From Candidatus Rhodoferax mariagerensis (GTDB lineage: Bacteria > Pseudomonadota > Gammaproteobacteria > Burkholderiales > Burkholderiaceae_C): a stretch of DNA of 64,000 bases. The position numbers and the translations under genes were made by a program. The stretch lies in contig JADKAW010000004.1 of NCBI GenBank assembly GCA_016719055.1, positions 124,001-188,000 of the forward strand, given 5' to 3'. The notes beneath the pieces were generated by a model, which was given only the letters and a program-made list of their open reading frames with translations, was not told the DNA's origin and made no database searches. Positions within the stretch are counted from its first letter, which is position 1; each line of letters starts with the position of its first letter. Below are positions 53,654 through 63,260 of this stretch, piece by piece.

Positions 53654-54622
53654 ATGCAAACCCGTTCATTCATCATGGCCGCCGTGACGCTGGTTGTCGC
53701 CAGTCAACTGCCGGTGCAGGCCCAGACCAAACCCATTCGCCTGATAGTGCCTTACGCTGCGGGTGGGCCTTTGGACGTAACAGCACGTGCCTTGGCCGAG
53801 CGTGTGCGTGACACGCTCGGCACCGTGATTGTTGAAAACAAGCCCGGCGCGGGTGGCAATATCGGTGCCGATGCCGTGGCCAAGGCAGCACCCGACGGCT
53901 TGACGATCGGCATCGCCGCCACCGCCACCCATGCTGTCAATCCTTGGTTGTATGCCAAGATGCCTTACAACGCCGCGACCGACTTTGCACCCATCACGCA
54001 GATGGTGCGGGTGCCCAATGTGCTGGTGATGAACGCCGACACCGCGGCGCGCCTGAAGATCAACAGCGTGAAAGACCTGATTGCTTATGCCAAGGTCAAT
54101 CCCGGCAAGCTCAACTACGGCAGTGGTGGCAATGGCAGCGCGGGCCATTTAGCTGGAGAAATGTTCAAGAAAGAAGCGGGCATTTTTGTCGTGCACATTC
54201 CTTACAACGGGGGTAACCCTGCACAACTCGCGTTGCTCAGTGGGCAGGTAGATTTTAATTTTGACAATCTGGCAACGGCGGCACCCAATATCAAGTCGGG
54301 CAAGCTCAAGGCCATTGCCGTGACCACACTGCAAACTGTCGGTGCCTTGCCCGGAGTGCCACCCGTGGCGGACACGCTCAAGGGCTTTTCGGTCGACACC
54401 TGGTGGGGTTTGGTGGCACCCGCGGCGACCCCTAAAGACGTGGTTGTGCGGTTGAATCAGGCTTTTGTTGCAGCGCTGAATGCCCCGGAGACCAAAACCC
54501 GTTTCGCCACCCTGATGGCCGAGCCAGTGGCCAGCACACCCGAGACTTTTGGCAAACTGATGGCCAGCGAGCGCGCCAAGTATGAGGCAGTGGTCAAGGC
54601 GACCGGTGCGAAGGTGGACTAA
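53654..54622 (+). CDS. Bug-family substrate-binding protein
   Basis: 322 residues with signal peptide (AAVTLVVASQLPVQAQ) then PIRLIVPYAAGGPLDVTARALAERV, VVENKPGAGGNIGAD and NYGSGGNGSAGHLAGEMFKKEAG. This is the tripartite-tricarboxylate-transporter receptor family, very abundant in Burkholderiales. No TctAB permease genes are next to it. Ligand unknown. Confidence 0.93.
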   Translation: MQTRSFIMAAVTLVVASQLPVQAQTKPIRLIVPYAAGGPLDVTARALAERVRDTLGTVIVENKPGAGGNIGADAVAKAAPDGLTIGIAATATHAVNPWLYAKMPYNAATDFAPITQMVRVPNVLVMNADTAARLKINSVKDLIAYAKVNPGKLNYGSGGNGSAGHLAGEMFKKEAGIFVVHIPYNGGNPAQLALLSGQVDFNFDNLATAAPNIKSGKLKAIAVTTLQTVGALPGVPPVADTLKGFSVDTWWGLVAPAATPKDVVVRLNQAFVAALNAPETKTRFATLMAEPVASTPETFGKLMASERAKYEAVVKATGAKVD

Positions 54623-54659
54623 TAGGCGGCCGCGACAAGTACAAGATTCACAAGTGTTG

Positions 54660-55256
54660 TCAGGTCAAACCTAACCAGCCCAGAATGCCACCTGCTGCCA
54701 GTAGCCACAACAGGTGCACTTGGGTCCGCCAGACCAGCAGCGCACTGATGATGGTCAACAACCAAAGTGGCCAATGCGACAGCTGGGTTCCCAGACTCAT
54801 CGTCAGTATCCATCCAGTTGCCACCAACAGCGCAACGATGATTGGGGCCATGCCCTGCTTGAAGGCGCGCACACAGAGCCGGCTCCGGTTTTGGTGCGCC
54901 CAGCGTGATGCCACCAGAGTCAGGGTGGTACTGGGCAGCAAGATACCCAGCATCGCCAAAATCATGCCCAGTAGCGCAAGCGCCCAGGCGTGCGCACTGT
55001 CCAGTACACCACCGCCAGCGTTCAGCCCAACATTCCATCCCAACAAGGCAACAAAAAGTACATTTGGCCCGGGTGCCGCTTGCGCCAACGCGATCGATGC
55101 GTTGAACTGGCTTTCGGAAAGCCATTGATGTTGCAGCACCAGGTTGCGGTGCATGTCAGGAACAGTCGTGATTGCGCCACCCACCGCCAGCAACGACAGC
55201 GACGTAAAGTGCAGCAATAGCGATTGCCAGTCAGCAACGCCCATGACAAGACTCAT
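54660..55256 (-). CDS. Chromate transporter, second half (ChrA type)
   Basis: About 198 residues, polytopic. LLLHFTSLSLLAVGGAITTVPDMHRNLV and ALAQAAPGPNVLFVALLGWNVG match one chromate_transp half. Start 55256 overlaps the preceding stop (ATGA). With its neighbour it makes a split (short-chain pair) ChrA, in which the two halves form the transporter. Substrate may be chromate or another oxyanion. Confidence 0.88.
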   Translation of the reverse strand: MSLVMGVADWQSLLLHFTSLSLLAVGGAITTVPDMHRNLVLQHQWLSESQFNASIALAQAAPGPNVLFVALLGWNVGLNAGGGVLDSAHAWALALLGMILAMLGILLPSTTLTLVASRWAHQNRSRLCVRAFKQGMAPIIVALLVATGWILTMSLGTQLSHWPLWLLTIISALLVWRTQVHLLWLLAAGGILGWLGLT

Positions 55257-55846
55257 GGCGAATTTTCGCTGGCGCAGCGAAGTTGTCGGCAAGCCCACAA
55301 AGTAGCCGTGCCGCCCAGTCCCAAAAGCACCCATGCCAGGGGTAGTCGAAAGATCGCAATCGCTATGAAAGTAAGAGCCAGCAGCAACCATACAACGGGG
55401 GCTCCAAGCACATTTTTTCGCAAAGATGAAAAAAGCTTGAGACCGGTCGCAGCGATCAGGCCGGCGGCCACGGCGCTCATGCCACGCAGGGCACCTTGCA
55501 CCTGGGCATCGTCTGAAACGCCGGCAAACAGCACCGCCAGCGCAAGCACCACCCCCAGCGGCAAAGTCACCAGACCAGCCAGCGCGATTAAAGCTCCGCG
55601 CAGGCCAAAATAGCGGTCACCAATCATCAACGACAGGTTGACCACGTTGGGCCCAGGCAGCACTTGCGCCACCGCCCAGTCCTCGACAAATTGTTCACGG
55701 GTCAGCCAGCGTTTCTTGTCAACCAGCTCCCGCTGCACCACGGCCAACACGCCCCCAAAACCCTGCAATGCCAGTTTGGTGAATGTCCAGAACAGTTCAT
55801 GCAGCGTCTGGGGCCGTGGTTGGGTGGGTGCAAGTGTTGCGGGCAT
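55253..55846 (-). CDS. Chromate transporter, first half (ChrA type)
   Basis: 197 residues: LHELFWTFTKLALQGFGGVLAVVQRELVDKKRWLT and WAVAQVLPGPNVVNLSLMIGDRYFG, the characteristic ChrA motifs, followed by membrane helices. Pairs with the downstream half. Confidence 0.9.
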   Translation of the reverse strand: MPATLAPTQPRPQTLHELFWTFTKLALQGFGGVLAVVQRELVDKKRWLTREQFVEDWAVAQVLPGPNVVNLSLMIGDRYFGLRGALIALAGLVTLPLGVVLALAVLFAGVSDDAQVQGALRGMSAVAAGLIAATGLKLFSSLRKNVLGAPVVWLLLALTFIAIAIFRLPLAWVLLGLGGTATLWACRQLRCASENSP

Positions 55847-55873
55847 CGTACAGGCAGACGTGGGTGGCGGTGA

Positions 55874-56935
55874 TCAGGTATCCAGTGTTGCCAGCCGCTG
55901 TGTCAACCAGGCAATCACGTGCCGGTCCAGGCACATTTCAAGATGCCCCAGGCCGCTGAACTGCGTCACCGAGGCACCGGCTAACACTTGTTCGCACTGG
56001 GGAAACACAATGTTGTCTTGCGGTGTGAGCGCAATCTGCATCATTTGGCGACTTACCTTGGTTTCACTGCGTTCAAGCATCTGCAGCCAGTCACTATGCC
56101 ACACCATCTGCGCGCCGTTAGCGGTGATGGATTGTTTGGCGATGCGTGTACCCTGATGGGGCGAACCAAGGGTGATCACGCCTGCAACGCGTGTGTTCCC
56201 GTGGGCACGCATCCAGGCGCGAATGGCGAGCCCCCCCATACTATGCCCGACCAGTGCCACCCGGCCAGCGTTGCAGCGGTCTGCCAAAGCTGTCACGGCC
56301 TGGTCGATCAGGGGTGCATAGTCGTCAATCGATGTAAACAGGGGCTCCAGGTCGATGGCCAGCACCGTGTGGCCGGCTTCCTGCAGCGCAGGGGCCACAT
56401 CGTCCCAGACCCTATGGTTGCAAAAGTAGCCATGCACCAGCACCACCGGTACTTTTTGGGGCGGTTGGGGACTGGTGTTGTGGGGTACGGGCATCGCGAT
56501 ACCAAGGCTTCTTACTGACCAGGGCTGGCGAAACAGATAAACACGCAGTGCTGCGCCTAACTCGCCCCAAAAAGCGCGCCACCACAAACTGCTCTGGCCG
56601 CCCGCGTCTGAGCGCACCATCGAGACAACGATCACAATAACCTGCAGCAAGAGCGGTAACAGCAGCGCGCCCGCTACAACCGATGCAGCTGTTAACAGGT
56701 GAGCATCAGGCGCAAAGCGACCAGCCAAGTAAGCGCCCATCAAGGCACCGCTGACAAGTTGTAGAAAATAGATCTGACGCAATAAGCGGGCAAGCATGGC
56801 AACCAGGCAAAAGGAGAAAAAGCTGGCCACAATTGTCTGCCAATTGATCAGCCAATAGCTGGTAATCGATTTTTCAAAGGGTTTGTCAATGTCTCGCCTC
56901 ATCAATGTGCAAGTTGGCAGTGGCGGGCGTGTCAT
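55874..56935 (-). CDS. Membrane-anchored lipase-like alpha/beta hydrolase
   Basis: Up to 353 residues. The N-terminal third has two or three hydrophobic segments; the hydrolase core has VPVVLVHGYFCNHRVWDDV (oxyanion), VALVGHSMGGLAIRAWM (nucleophile Ser) and SGLGHLEMCLDRHV (catalytic His). This is the triacylglycerol-lipase/esterase type. The first 11 residues overlap the antisense start of a MOSC remnant, so ATG 56902 may be the true start. Substrate unknown. Confidence 0.85.
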   Translation of the reverse strand: MTRPPLPTCTLMRRDIDKPFEKSITSYWLINWQTIVASFFSFCLVAMLARLLRQIYFLQLVSGALMGAYLAGRFAPDAHLLTAASVVAGALLLPLLLQVIVIVVSMVRSDAGGQSSLWWRAFWGELGAALRVYLFRQPWSVRSLGIAMPVPHNTSPQPPQKVPVVLVHGYFCNHRVWDDVAPALQEAGHTVLAIDLEPLFTSIDDYAPLIDQAVTALADRCNAGRVALVGHSMGGLAIRAWMRAHGNTRVAGVITLGSPHQGTRIAKQSITANGAQMVWHSDWLQMLERSETKVSRQMMQIALTPQDNIVFPQCEQVLAGASVTQFSGLGHLEMCLDRHVIAWLTQRLATLDT

Positions 56936-57138
56936 GATTCAAGGCCGGTTTGTGCTGACTGCGATCCACAAGCTTCCTGTTGCCGGGCCGGCACTTGTTA
57001 CGCTCTTGGGGCTTGCGCGGTGACGAGCAGATCGATCTGTCTGTGCATGGTGGTCTGAAAAAGGCTGTTTACGCTTACCCCTGCGAACGCTACCCGCTTT
57101 GGCGCGCCGCGCGTTCTGAACAGGGGCCTTCCTTGTGA
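56889..57138 (+). pseudogene. MOSC-domain protein remnant, frameshifted
   Basis: From ATG 56889 the frame reads LINVQVGSGGRVMIQGRF, VLTAIHKLPVAGPALVTLLGLA and stops at 57018-57020; the next frame continues RGDEQIDLSVHGGLKKAVYAYPCERYPLW and ends at 57138. This is the N-terminal part of YiiM-like MOSC proteins, which bind molybdenum cofactor and reduce hydroxylated bases or amines. The catalytic C-terminal half is gone. Confidence 0.7.
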
Positions 57139-57520
57139 GTGGCGAACGCGCTGGGCAACTTCTTCTACGGGCACTCAATGAGTTGTCGCCGAGAGTCTTT
57201 GAGCACAATTTGCAGTGGCTTGATGCCGTCGCTACCAAGTAGTGATTGATGCGGTCCAACTCTGCGGCGTAGCCACCTTTGGTAATCGTGCTCAATGTGG
57301 CGTAGTGGGCCAGTGCCTGAGCCAGGCTAGCTTGCTTAGGGGCCGCCTAGTTCGGGGAGGTGCTTCGCATTGGCGATGGCTAGTTGCTTGGCTATCCATT
57401 AACAGCCTCATCGTGCTTGTCAACATCTGTGCTTGGACGCGTGCCGTTGCGTTGTTTAGTGTGACCTGGGCGCACCGGTGACCGCAGTATTTGAAGGGTT
57501 TTGCGCCTTTAGCCATTGCA
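57139..57520. other. Debris before the homopolymer stretch
   Basis: Short open stretches look coding-like but were not recognised: RALNELSPRVFEHNLQWLDA on the plus strand (to 57241) and YATLSTITKGGYAAELDRIN on the minus strand (57240-57310). They overlap each other only slightly and have no starts. I take them as fragments of unknown genes. Confidence 0.4.
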
Positions 57521-58170
<650 letters not shown>

Positions 58171-58768
58171 CTACCATTGATGTTTGCATGAACTTATCTT
58201 GGCAATTCAAGGAGTGCATGCACTTGGCTTTTGTGGTCTTGGCACGCGCAGTGGCAAGCGAGCTTGCCGGCGGGTTTTGAACGTTCAGCTCATCATCTCC
58301 AAAAGTTGTGGCTGACGAGTAAAGAAAGCGGTTTTAGCCTGTTGTGGCGAAAAACCTGCACTTCTTGTGACAAAACGCTAAAAGATAGAGCTTGCAGGGT
58401 GAATTTTGCGCGCTCTGGGTAAGGTCCACAGTGCCCTATCCTCAACGGGTAGTCCGATTCACCAATTCCGATACATGAAATCGTGTCTTTTTCCGCCATG
58501 CGTCGTTGTTCGTCGTTGCCATCGCTACGGCTATAGTGCCTCCTCGCGCCTAACCGGTGACGAAAAAATCCATCAATTTCATTTTGTATCGGTTTTGATG
58601 AAACGGACTACTAGGAATGCGTCCCTGCGAAAGATTGAACACTTTGCCGAACTCAATACGTGCAAAAGGGCTGCCCAGCAGCGCTATCAATTGCGCTATC
58701 AATACAGGCCGAAAGCCAGAAAAAGACAAAAGACTTTCTAAAAAGTCATTTGAAATCAACACTGTATT
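58171..58768. other. Sequence between homopolymer stretch and tRNA fragment
   Basis: No gene is recognised. Open frames such as 58406-58741 show no family pattern. It is less GC-rich than its neighbours, which would suit recently gained or unselected DNA. Confidence 0.4.
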
Positions 58769-58812
58769 TTGGCTCTTCGACCTGGGTGCGAACCAGGGAC
58801 CAACGGATTAAC
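58769..58812 (-). tRNA. tRNA-Asn (GTT) 3' half, fragment
   Basis: The minus strand reads CTGTTAATCC (anticodon loop with GTT), then a variable loop, the T arm CCTGGTTCGCACCCAGG and the acceptor end TCGAAGAGCCA with encoded CCA. The 5' half (D arm and 5' acceptor) is absent upstream. Integrases often target the 3' half of tRNA genes, so this is likely an attachment-site copy rather than a working tRNA. Confidence 0.65.
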
Positions 58813-59106
58813 AGAAAAGATGACTCCTGTTTTGATAGCGAATAGGGTTAAGATTGGTAACAGTCTTTGGTTGGTGGATGCTCATGTTTTTTCCATACCG
58901 AACCGCTGACCGAACTTGGGGTAGCGATGGTGGTCTCGGGCAGGGCGGTTGCGCTCGAGTGAGCCAGATTAGGATCGGTTGCAATTTAGTGATGCGAAAG
59001 TTTTGAGCCATTCGTTGCTAGGTGCCAAACAGTTTCAACATTGCGTCAGCAGCACCTTCAATGCCCTTCCCACTGATGCTGGAACGTTTACTTGGGTCAG
59101 GTCCAG
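58813..59106. other. Gap downstream of the glutaminase gene
   Basis: No gene is supported. The minus-strand frame ending near 59020 reads SGKGIEGAADAMLKLFGT and stop, which looks like a protein end, but it is too short to identify. Confidence 0.35.
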
Positions 59107-60930
59107 TTAGGCCAGTGCCGCAATCCATTGCGTCGCACGCCGAAGCGAACTGGCCAGATTTCCCGCAAGATTTTCCAGCAGGACGATTTTCAGCACAGGT
59201 GCCTCGCTGGCAATATTGTCCAGGTCCCGGGATTCAAGAACTCGGCATGTGACAGCTGTGTCTGCGCATACCGTGGCACTGCGCGTGGTTTGACCAAGCA
59301 ATACCATTTCGCCAAAGTTCATACCTGGGCCCAGGGACGCAATGCGGTGGTGAGCCCCGTCTTGCAGGGGTACTAACACGCTCACTTGGCCGGATTCAAT
59401 AAAGAAGACACGGCTGTCGCCGACTTGACCGGCTTTGACGATGTGGTCACCGGGCGCAAAGGCGTATACCTTGATGGCTGCCTCAACCTTTTGCATCAAT
59501 TCAACAGGTACCCCCTTGAAGAACAAACAATCAGCCAGTGAGGTCACGGCTTGCGGGGGCTGCTCGGTTTCACCAAAGAGGCGGTTTTCACACCACTCCA
59601 CTGCTAGGTCATTGTCTTCAAAACTCAGGTAACCCCGGTCGCCCCTGGTCACTGCCCGCTTCAGCGGCACGGTAATGGCCCGTCGGGCGTGGATGCGCGA
59701 AAACACCACCGCCGTGCCATTGCGTCCAAAACTCTGGCGCACTTCATTGAGCAGCCGGGCCGCGCAATCAGAGATGCCGTCCACCTGATGCAGGTCCAGA
59801 ATAAAACTGTGGGCGTCCGTCGACATGTGGATCATTTTGCGGATGATGTATTCGACTCCGTCAACCGCCAGGTAACCGTGCAGGCACAGGTATTTGATGC
59901 GATGCGCATGGCTCACCAGGCAGGCACGCATCTCGGCAAATGGCTGGCGGCGGGAAGGCGCATCGGCACCGGTGTAGATGCGGCCCAGCGCCATGCTGGG
60001 GTGGCCATCCCGGCTGAAGACATGCATGCTGAAATCGCGTGACAGACGCTTGCACACCTCAATGCCGCGCACGCTGTTGCCCTTGATATCAAGCCGGGGC
60101 GAAAAAATGCCAATGCCAAAGCGCCCAGGCAATACAGCAATGATGCCGCCAGACACACCACTTTTGGCTGGCATGCCTACCTCAAACAGCCAGCTACCCG
60201 CGTAGTTGTACATGCCGCAGGTGGCCATCACGCTGAGAACGCGCTCGACATGTTCAGCCGGCAAGGCACGCTGGCTGGTTACCGGATGAATTCCGCCGTT
60301 GGCAAGCGTTGCCGCCATGAATGCCAGGTCACGGCAGTCAACCAGCAGCGAGCACTGACGGAAATAGTTTTCCAGGGCGGCCATTGGGTCGCCATCGACC
60401 ACACCAAAATTCTTCAACATCCAGGCAATCGCGCGGTTGCGAAAGCCGGTGGCACTCTCAGAGTGGTAAACCGATTCGTCCACCGCCAGATCGTGCCCGG
60501 CAAATGCACCAAGAGAGGATGCAATGCGCTGCCATTGTGCAGAACTGTCAGCGCCGCCGACCAGGCTGGTCGTGGCGATGGCACCAGCATTGATCATTGG
60601 GTTTCGGGGTGCACCAGTTTGGGGATCAAGGCTGATTGAGTTGAAGGCATCACCACTGGGCTCAACGCCGATCTTGCTTGAAACAATATCCACGCCGCGA
60701 TCAGCCAATGCAGTGGCATATACAAAGGGCTTGGAAACAGACTGAATGGTGAACGTCTGGTCGGCATTGCCGGCCGTGTAGGCCACGCCGTCCATGGTCA
60801 CCACACTGATGCCAAACCAATCAGGGCTCGCCTTGGTCAGCTCTGGAATGTAATCAGCTAGTGCCCCCTCGTCGAGGCCAACCAGGCTTTGGTGCAGTTC
60901 GTCTAGATAGGTTTGTATGGGTGATCGCAT
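59107..60930 (-). CDS. glsA: Glutaminase with STAS and cyclic-nucleotide-binding domains
   Basis: 607 residues from MRSPIQTYLDELHQ (ATG 60930; the longer start at 60963 is less typical). The glutaminase domain (about 12-310) has the serine-hydrolase motif QSVSKPF (S64-x-x-K67), NPMINAGAI and the catalytic-pocket YNYAGSW. It is followed by a STAS domain (about 345-455; HSFILDLHQVDGISDCAARLL) and a cNMP-binding domain (about 470-585; YAFAPGDHIVKAGQVGDSRVFFIESGQ, MNFGEMVLLGQTTRSATV). It would hydrolyse glutamine to glutamate and ammonia, with activity likely tuned by cyclic nucleotide. Divergent from a nucleotide cyclase. Confidence 0.92.
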   Translation of the reverse strand: MRSPIQTYLDELHQSLVGLDEGALADYIPELTKASPDWFGISVVTMDGVAYTAGNADQTFTIQSVSKPFVYATALADRGVDIVSSKIGVEPSGDAFNSISLDPQTGAPRNPMINAGAIATTSLVGGADSSAQWQRIASSLGAFAGHDLAVDESVYHSESATGFRNRAIAWMLKNFGVVDGDPMAALENYFRQCSLLVDCRDLAFMAATLANGGIHPVTSQRALPAEHVERVLSVMATCGMYNYAGSWLFEVGMPAKSGVSGGIIAVLPGRFGIGIFSPRLDIKGNSVRGIEVCKRLSRDFSMHVFSRDGHPSMALGRIYTGADAPSRRQPFAEMRACLVSHAHRIKYLCLHGYLAVDGVEYIIRKMIHMSTDAHSFILDLHQVDGISDCAARLLNEVRQSFGRNGTAVVFSRIHARRAITVPLKRAVTRGDRGYLSFEDNDLAVEWCENRLFGETEQPPQAVTSLADCLFFKGVPVELMQKVEAAIKVYAFAPGDHIVKAGQVGDSRVFFIESGQVSVLVPLQDGAHHRIASLGPGMNFGEMVLLGQTTRSATVCADTAVTCRVLESRDLDNIASEAPVLKIVLLENLAGNLASSLRRATQWIAALA

Positions 60931-61102
60931 GAAGATGGCCTTGCATTTTTCACACGATTGCAATAACCATGCCGCCAGCCTGCGGCCTTCTTGTCATTCG
61001 CGTGGACAATGAGTTCAGTCGTGCACTGTTCGCCGTTGGGGCAGATGGCATCAGGCGGAATTTTTTTGACCAGCGGATGAGCTGGGTAAAGGAGCAATCG
61101 TC

Positions 61103-63244
61103 GTGCATTCATGGATGACTCGTGGATTAACAATGCTGGTGCCGGTTATGGCCGTGAGCATGGGTGTGGCGCTGCTACTGATCGATCCGATGTTGACCCA
61201 AACTTTGCGCCAGGCGGTGTTTGACCAGTACCAGCGTGTTTATCCGCGGGTTTACCAAAACGCGCCGGTGCGTGTGATTGACATTGATGAAGAAAGCTTG
61301 TCGCGAATTGGGCAATGGCCTTGGCCACGCACACGCATTGCCGAGCTGGTCGATCATTTGCGTCAGGCCGGTGTAGCTGCCATTGGTTTTGACTTTTTGT
61401 TCGCCGAAGCTGATAGGACTTCGCCAAAGGCCATTCTTGATGTCTGGCAGCTACCTGCTGCAACGCGCCGTTCGGTAGAGCGCTTGCCTGATCATGACGA
61501 CCTGCTGGCCGCGGCATTCAAGGCGGGTGATGTGGTACTGGGTTTTGCCCTGGAGCGCGAAGGGCCCGACACCGGACTGCCAGCGCAAAAGTATCGCTAT
61601 GTCAACATGGGTGAGCCAGCACAGCCGTATTTGCATCCGTTTTCAGGGGTGGTGCCTTCGTTGCCGGTATTGAGCGCTGCTGCCGCTGGCAATGGCTCGT
61701 TGACCTTTGTGCCCGACAACGACGGTGTGGTGCGCCGGGTGCCGCTGTTGCTTCGCTTGGGTGATACGTTGGTGCCCTCGCTGGTGTCTGAGGTTTTGCG
61801 GGTGGGGCAAGGTGCAAAAAATTACATGGTGCGCACTTCCGCCGAGCAAGGTGTTGGCATGACAGAACTGAAAGTGGGTCAGTTTGCCATACCGACCACC
61901 GCAGCCGGAGAAGTCTGGATTCATTACACCGGACCGGTCGAAGAACGTAGCATATCAGCCTGGAAAGTGTTGCAGGGCCTGGTGCCTGAGGATGAGCTCA
62001 AAGGCAGCCTGGTGCTGGTCGGTACTTCGGCACAGGGCTTGATGGATTTGCGCTTCAGCCCTTTGGGCGGCGTGATACCCGGTGTTGAGGCACACGCCCA
62101 AATGCTTGAGCAGGTCCTGACCGACTCATATTTATACAGACCTGCCTGGGCCACTTCGATTGAGGTATTGACCATTGTTGTGGGTGGCCTGGCGCTGGGT
62201 ATTTTGGCCTTGTTCGCGGGGGCATTGACATCTGCGGTGGCCACTGCGCTGGCGATTGGCTTGATTGTCGGAGGCGGCTGGTTTGCTTTCATTCAGTTTC
62301 AGTTGTTGTTGGACCCAGTGACACCGGCCCTGGGCATCTTTGCTGCGTTTTTGCTTTCGAGTGTCATGCACCATTTTTTAACCGAACGTCGCCAGCGGTT
62401 TGTCAGGCAGGCGTTTTCCCGTTACGTGTCACCCAATCTGGTAACGCACATCGTCGAGCATCCGGATGAACTGGAGTTGGGGGGCAGACGGCAGACTTGC
62501 AGCTTTATCTTTACCGATCTGGCGGGCTTTACCAGCTTGATGGAAAGCATCGACCCAGCCGAGGCGGTGAGTCTTCTCAATGTCTACCTTGATGAAATGA
62601 TTGGTATCGCATTTCAGAACGACGGCACGCTTGACCGAATTGTTGGAGACGCAGTGGCTATCATGTTTTCTGCCCCTGTGCAGCAGTCCGACCATTGCCA
62701 GCGCGCCGTGAACTGCGCCATTGCCATGCAGCGCTTTGCCGCTCGCTACTCAGATGACTTGAAGGCCAGTGGCATCGCTTTTGGGCACACCCGTATTGGC
62801 GTCCATAGCGGGGAGGTGATTGTGGGCAACTTTGGCGGCTCCACCATTTTTGATTACCGTGCCCTGGGTGACCCAGTCAACACGGCGTCGCGACTTGAAA
62901 GTGTCAACAAACACTTGGGTACGCGCGTCTGTATCTCGCAAGCCACACTGGACGGTTGCACAGGCCTTGTGGTCAGACCCGTGGGACGATTGGTTCTAAA
63001 GGGCAAAACTCAACCCCTGATGGTTTTTCAGCCGATGCATGACGGGCTTGAAATAAGTGGTGCGCCTCTGGATGACCCCGACTATGCTGGCGCTTATGCT
63101 TTGCTCACACAGGATCCTGACGCTGCAATTGTCGCCTTTGAACAATTGGCCATTGAGCGCCCCTCAGACCCACTGGTGATGCTTCACTTGCATCGGTTGC
63201 AAGAGAAGCAGACCGGTGATTTGATTGTGATGACAGAAAAGTGA
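61103..63244 (+). CDS. CHASE2-domain class III nucleotide cyclase
   Basis: 713 residues. One membrane helix near the N-terminus, an extracytoplasmic CHASE2 domain (about 35-345), three membrane helices (355-425), and a class III cyclase (about 460-600). Metal ligands are D472 (FIFTDLAGFTSL) and D516 (RIVGDAV); N593 and R597 (PVNTASR) are present. At the base-specifying positions there are R512 (usually K) and R586 (usually T or D), so ATP or GTP preference is unclear. It may supply the signal for the divergent glutaminase. Confidence 0.9.
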   Translation: MHSWMTRGLTMLVPVMAVSMGVALLLIDPMLTQTLRQAVFDQYQRVYPRVYQNAPVRVIDIDEESLSRIGQWPWPRTRIAELVDHLRQAGVAAIGFDFLFAEADRTSPKAILDVWQLPAATRRSVERLPDHDDLLAAAFKAGDVVLGFALEREGPDTGLPAQKYRYVNMGEPAQPYLHPFSGVVPSLPVLSAAAAGNGSLTFVPDNDGVVRRVPLLLRLGDTLVPSLVSEVLRVGQGAKNYMVRTSAEQGVGMTELKVGQFAIPTTAAGEVWIHYTGPVEERSISAWKVLQGLVPEDELKGSLVLVGTSAQGLMDLRFSPLGGVIPGVEAHAQMLEQVLTDSYLYRPAWATSIEVLTIVVGGLALGILALFAGALTSAVATALAIGLIVGGGWFAFIQFQLLLDPVTPALGIFAAFLLSSVMHHFLTERRQRFVRQAFSRYVSPNLVTHIVEHPDELELGGRRQTCSFIFTDLAGFTSLMESIDPAEAVSLLNVYLDEMIGIAFQNDGTLDRIVGDAVAIMFSAPVQQSDHCQRAVNCAIAMQRFAARYSDDLKASGIAFGHTRIGVHSGEVIVGNFGGSTIFDYRALGDPVNTASRLESVNKHLGTRVCISQATLDGCTGLVVRPVGRLVLKGKTQPLMVFQPMHDGLEISGAPLDDPDYAGAYALLTQDPDAAIVAFEQLAIERPSDPLVMLHLHRLQEKQTGDLIVMTEK

Positions 63245-63260
63245 GCCTGCGGGTCCTGGT

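Noticed and set aside
57300..57420. Integron attC-like site
   Set aside because: GCCTAG and GTTGC-like words are present, but no paired R', R'' boxes or stem could be built.
59010..59100. Short C-terminal peptide SGKGIEGAADAMLKLFGT downstream of the glutaminase
   Set aside because: Too short to identify, without start codon; mentioned only in the gap entry.
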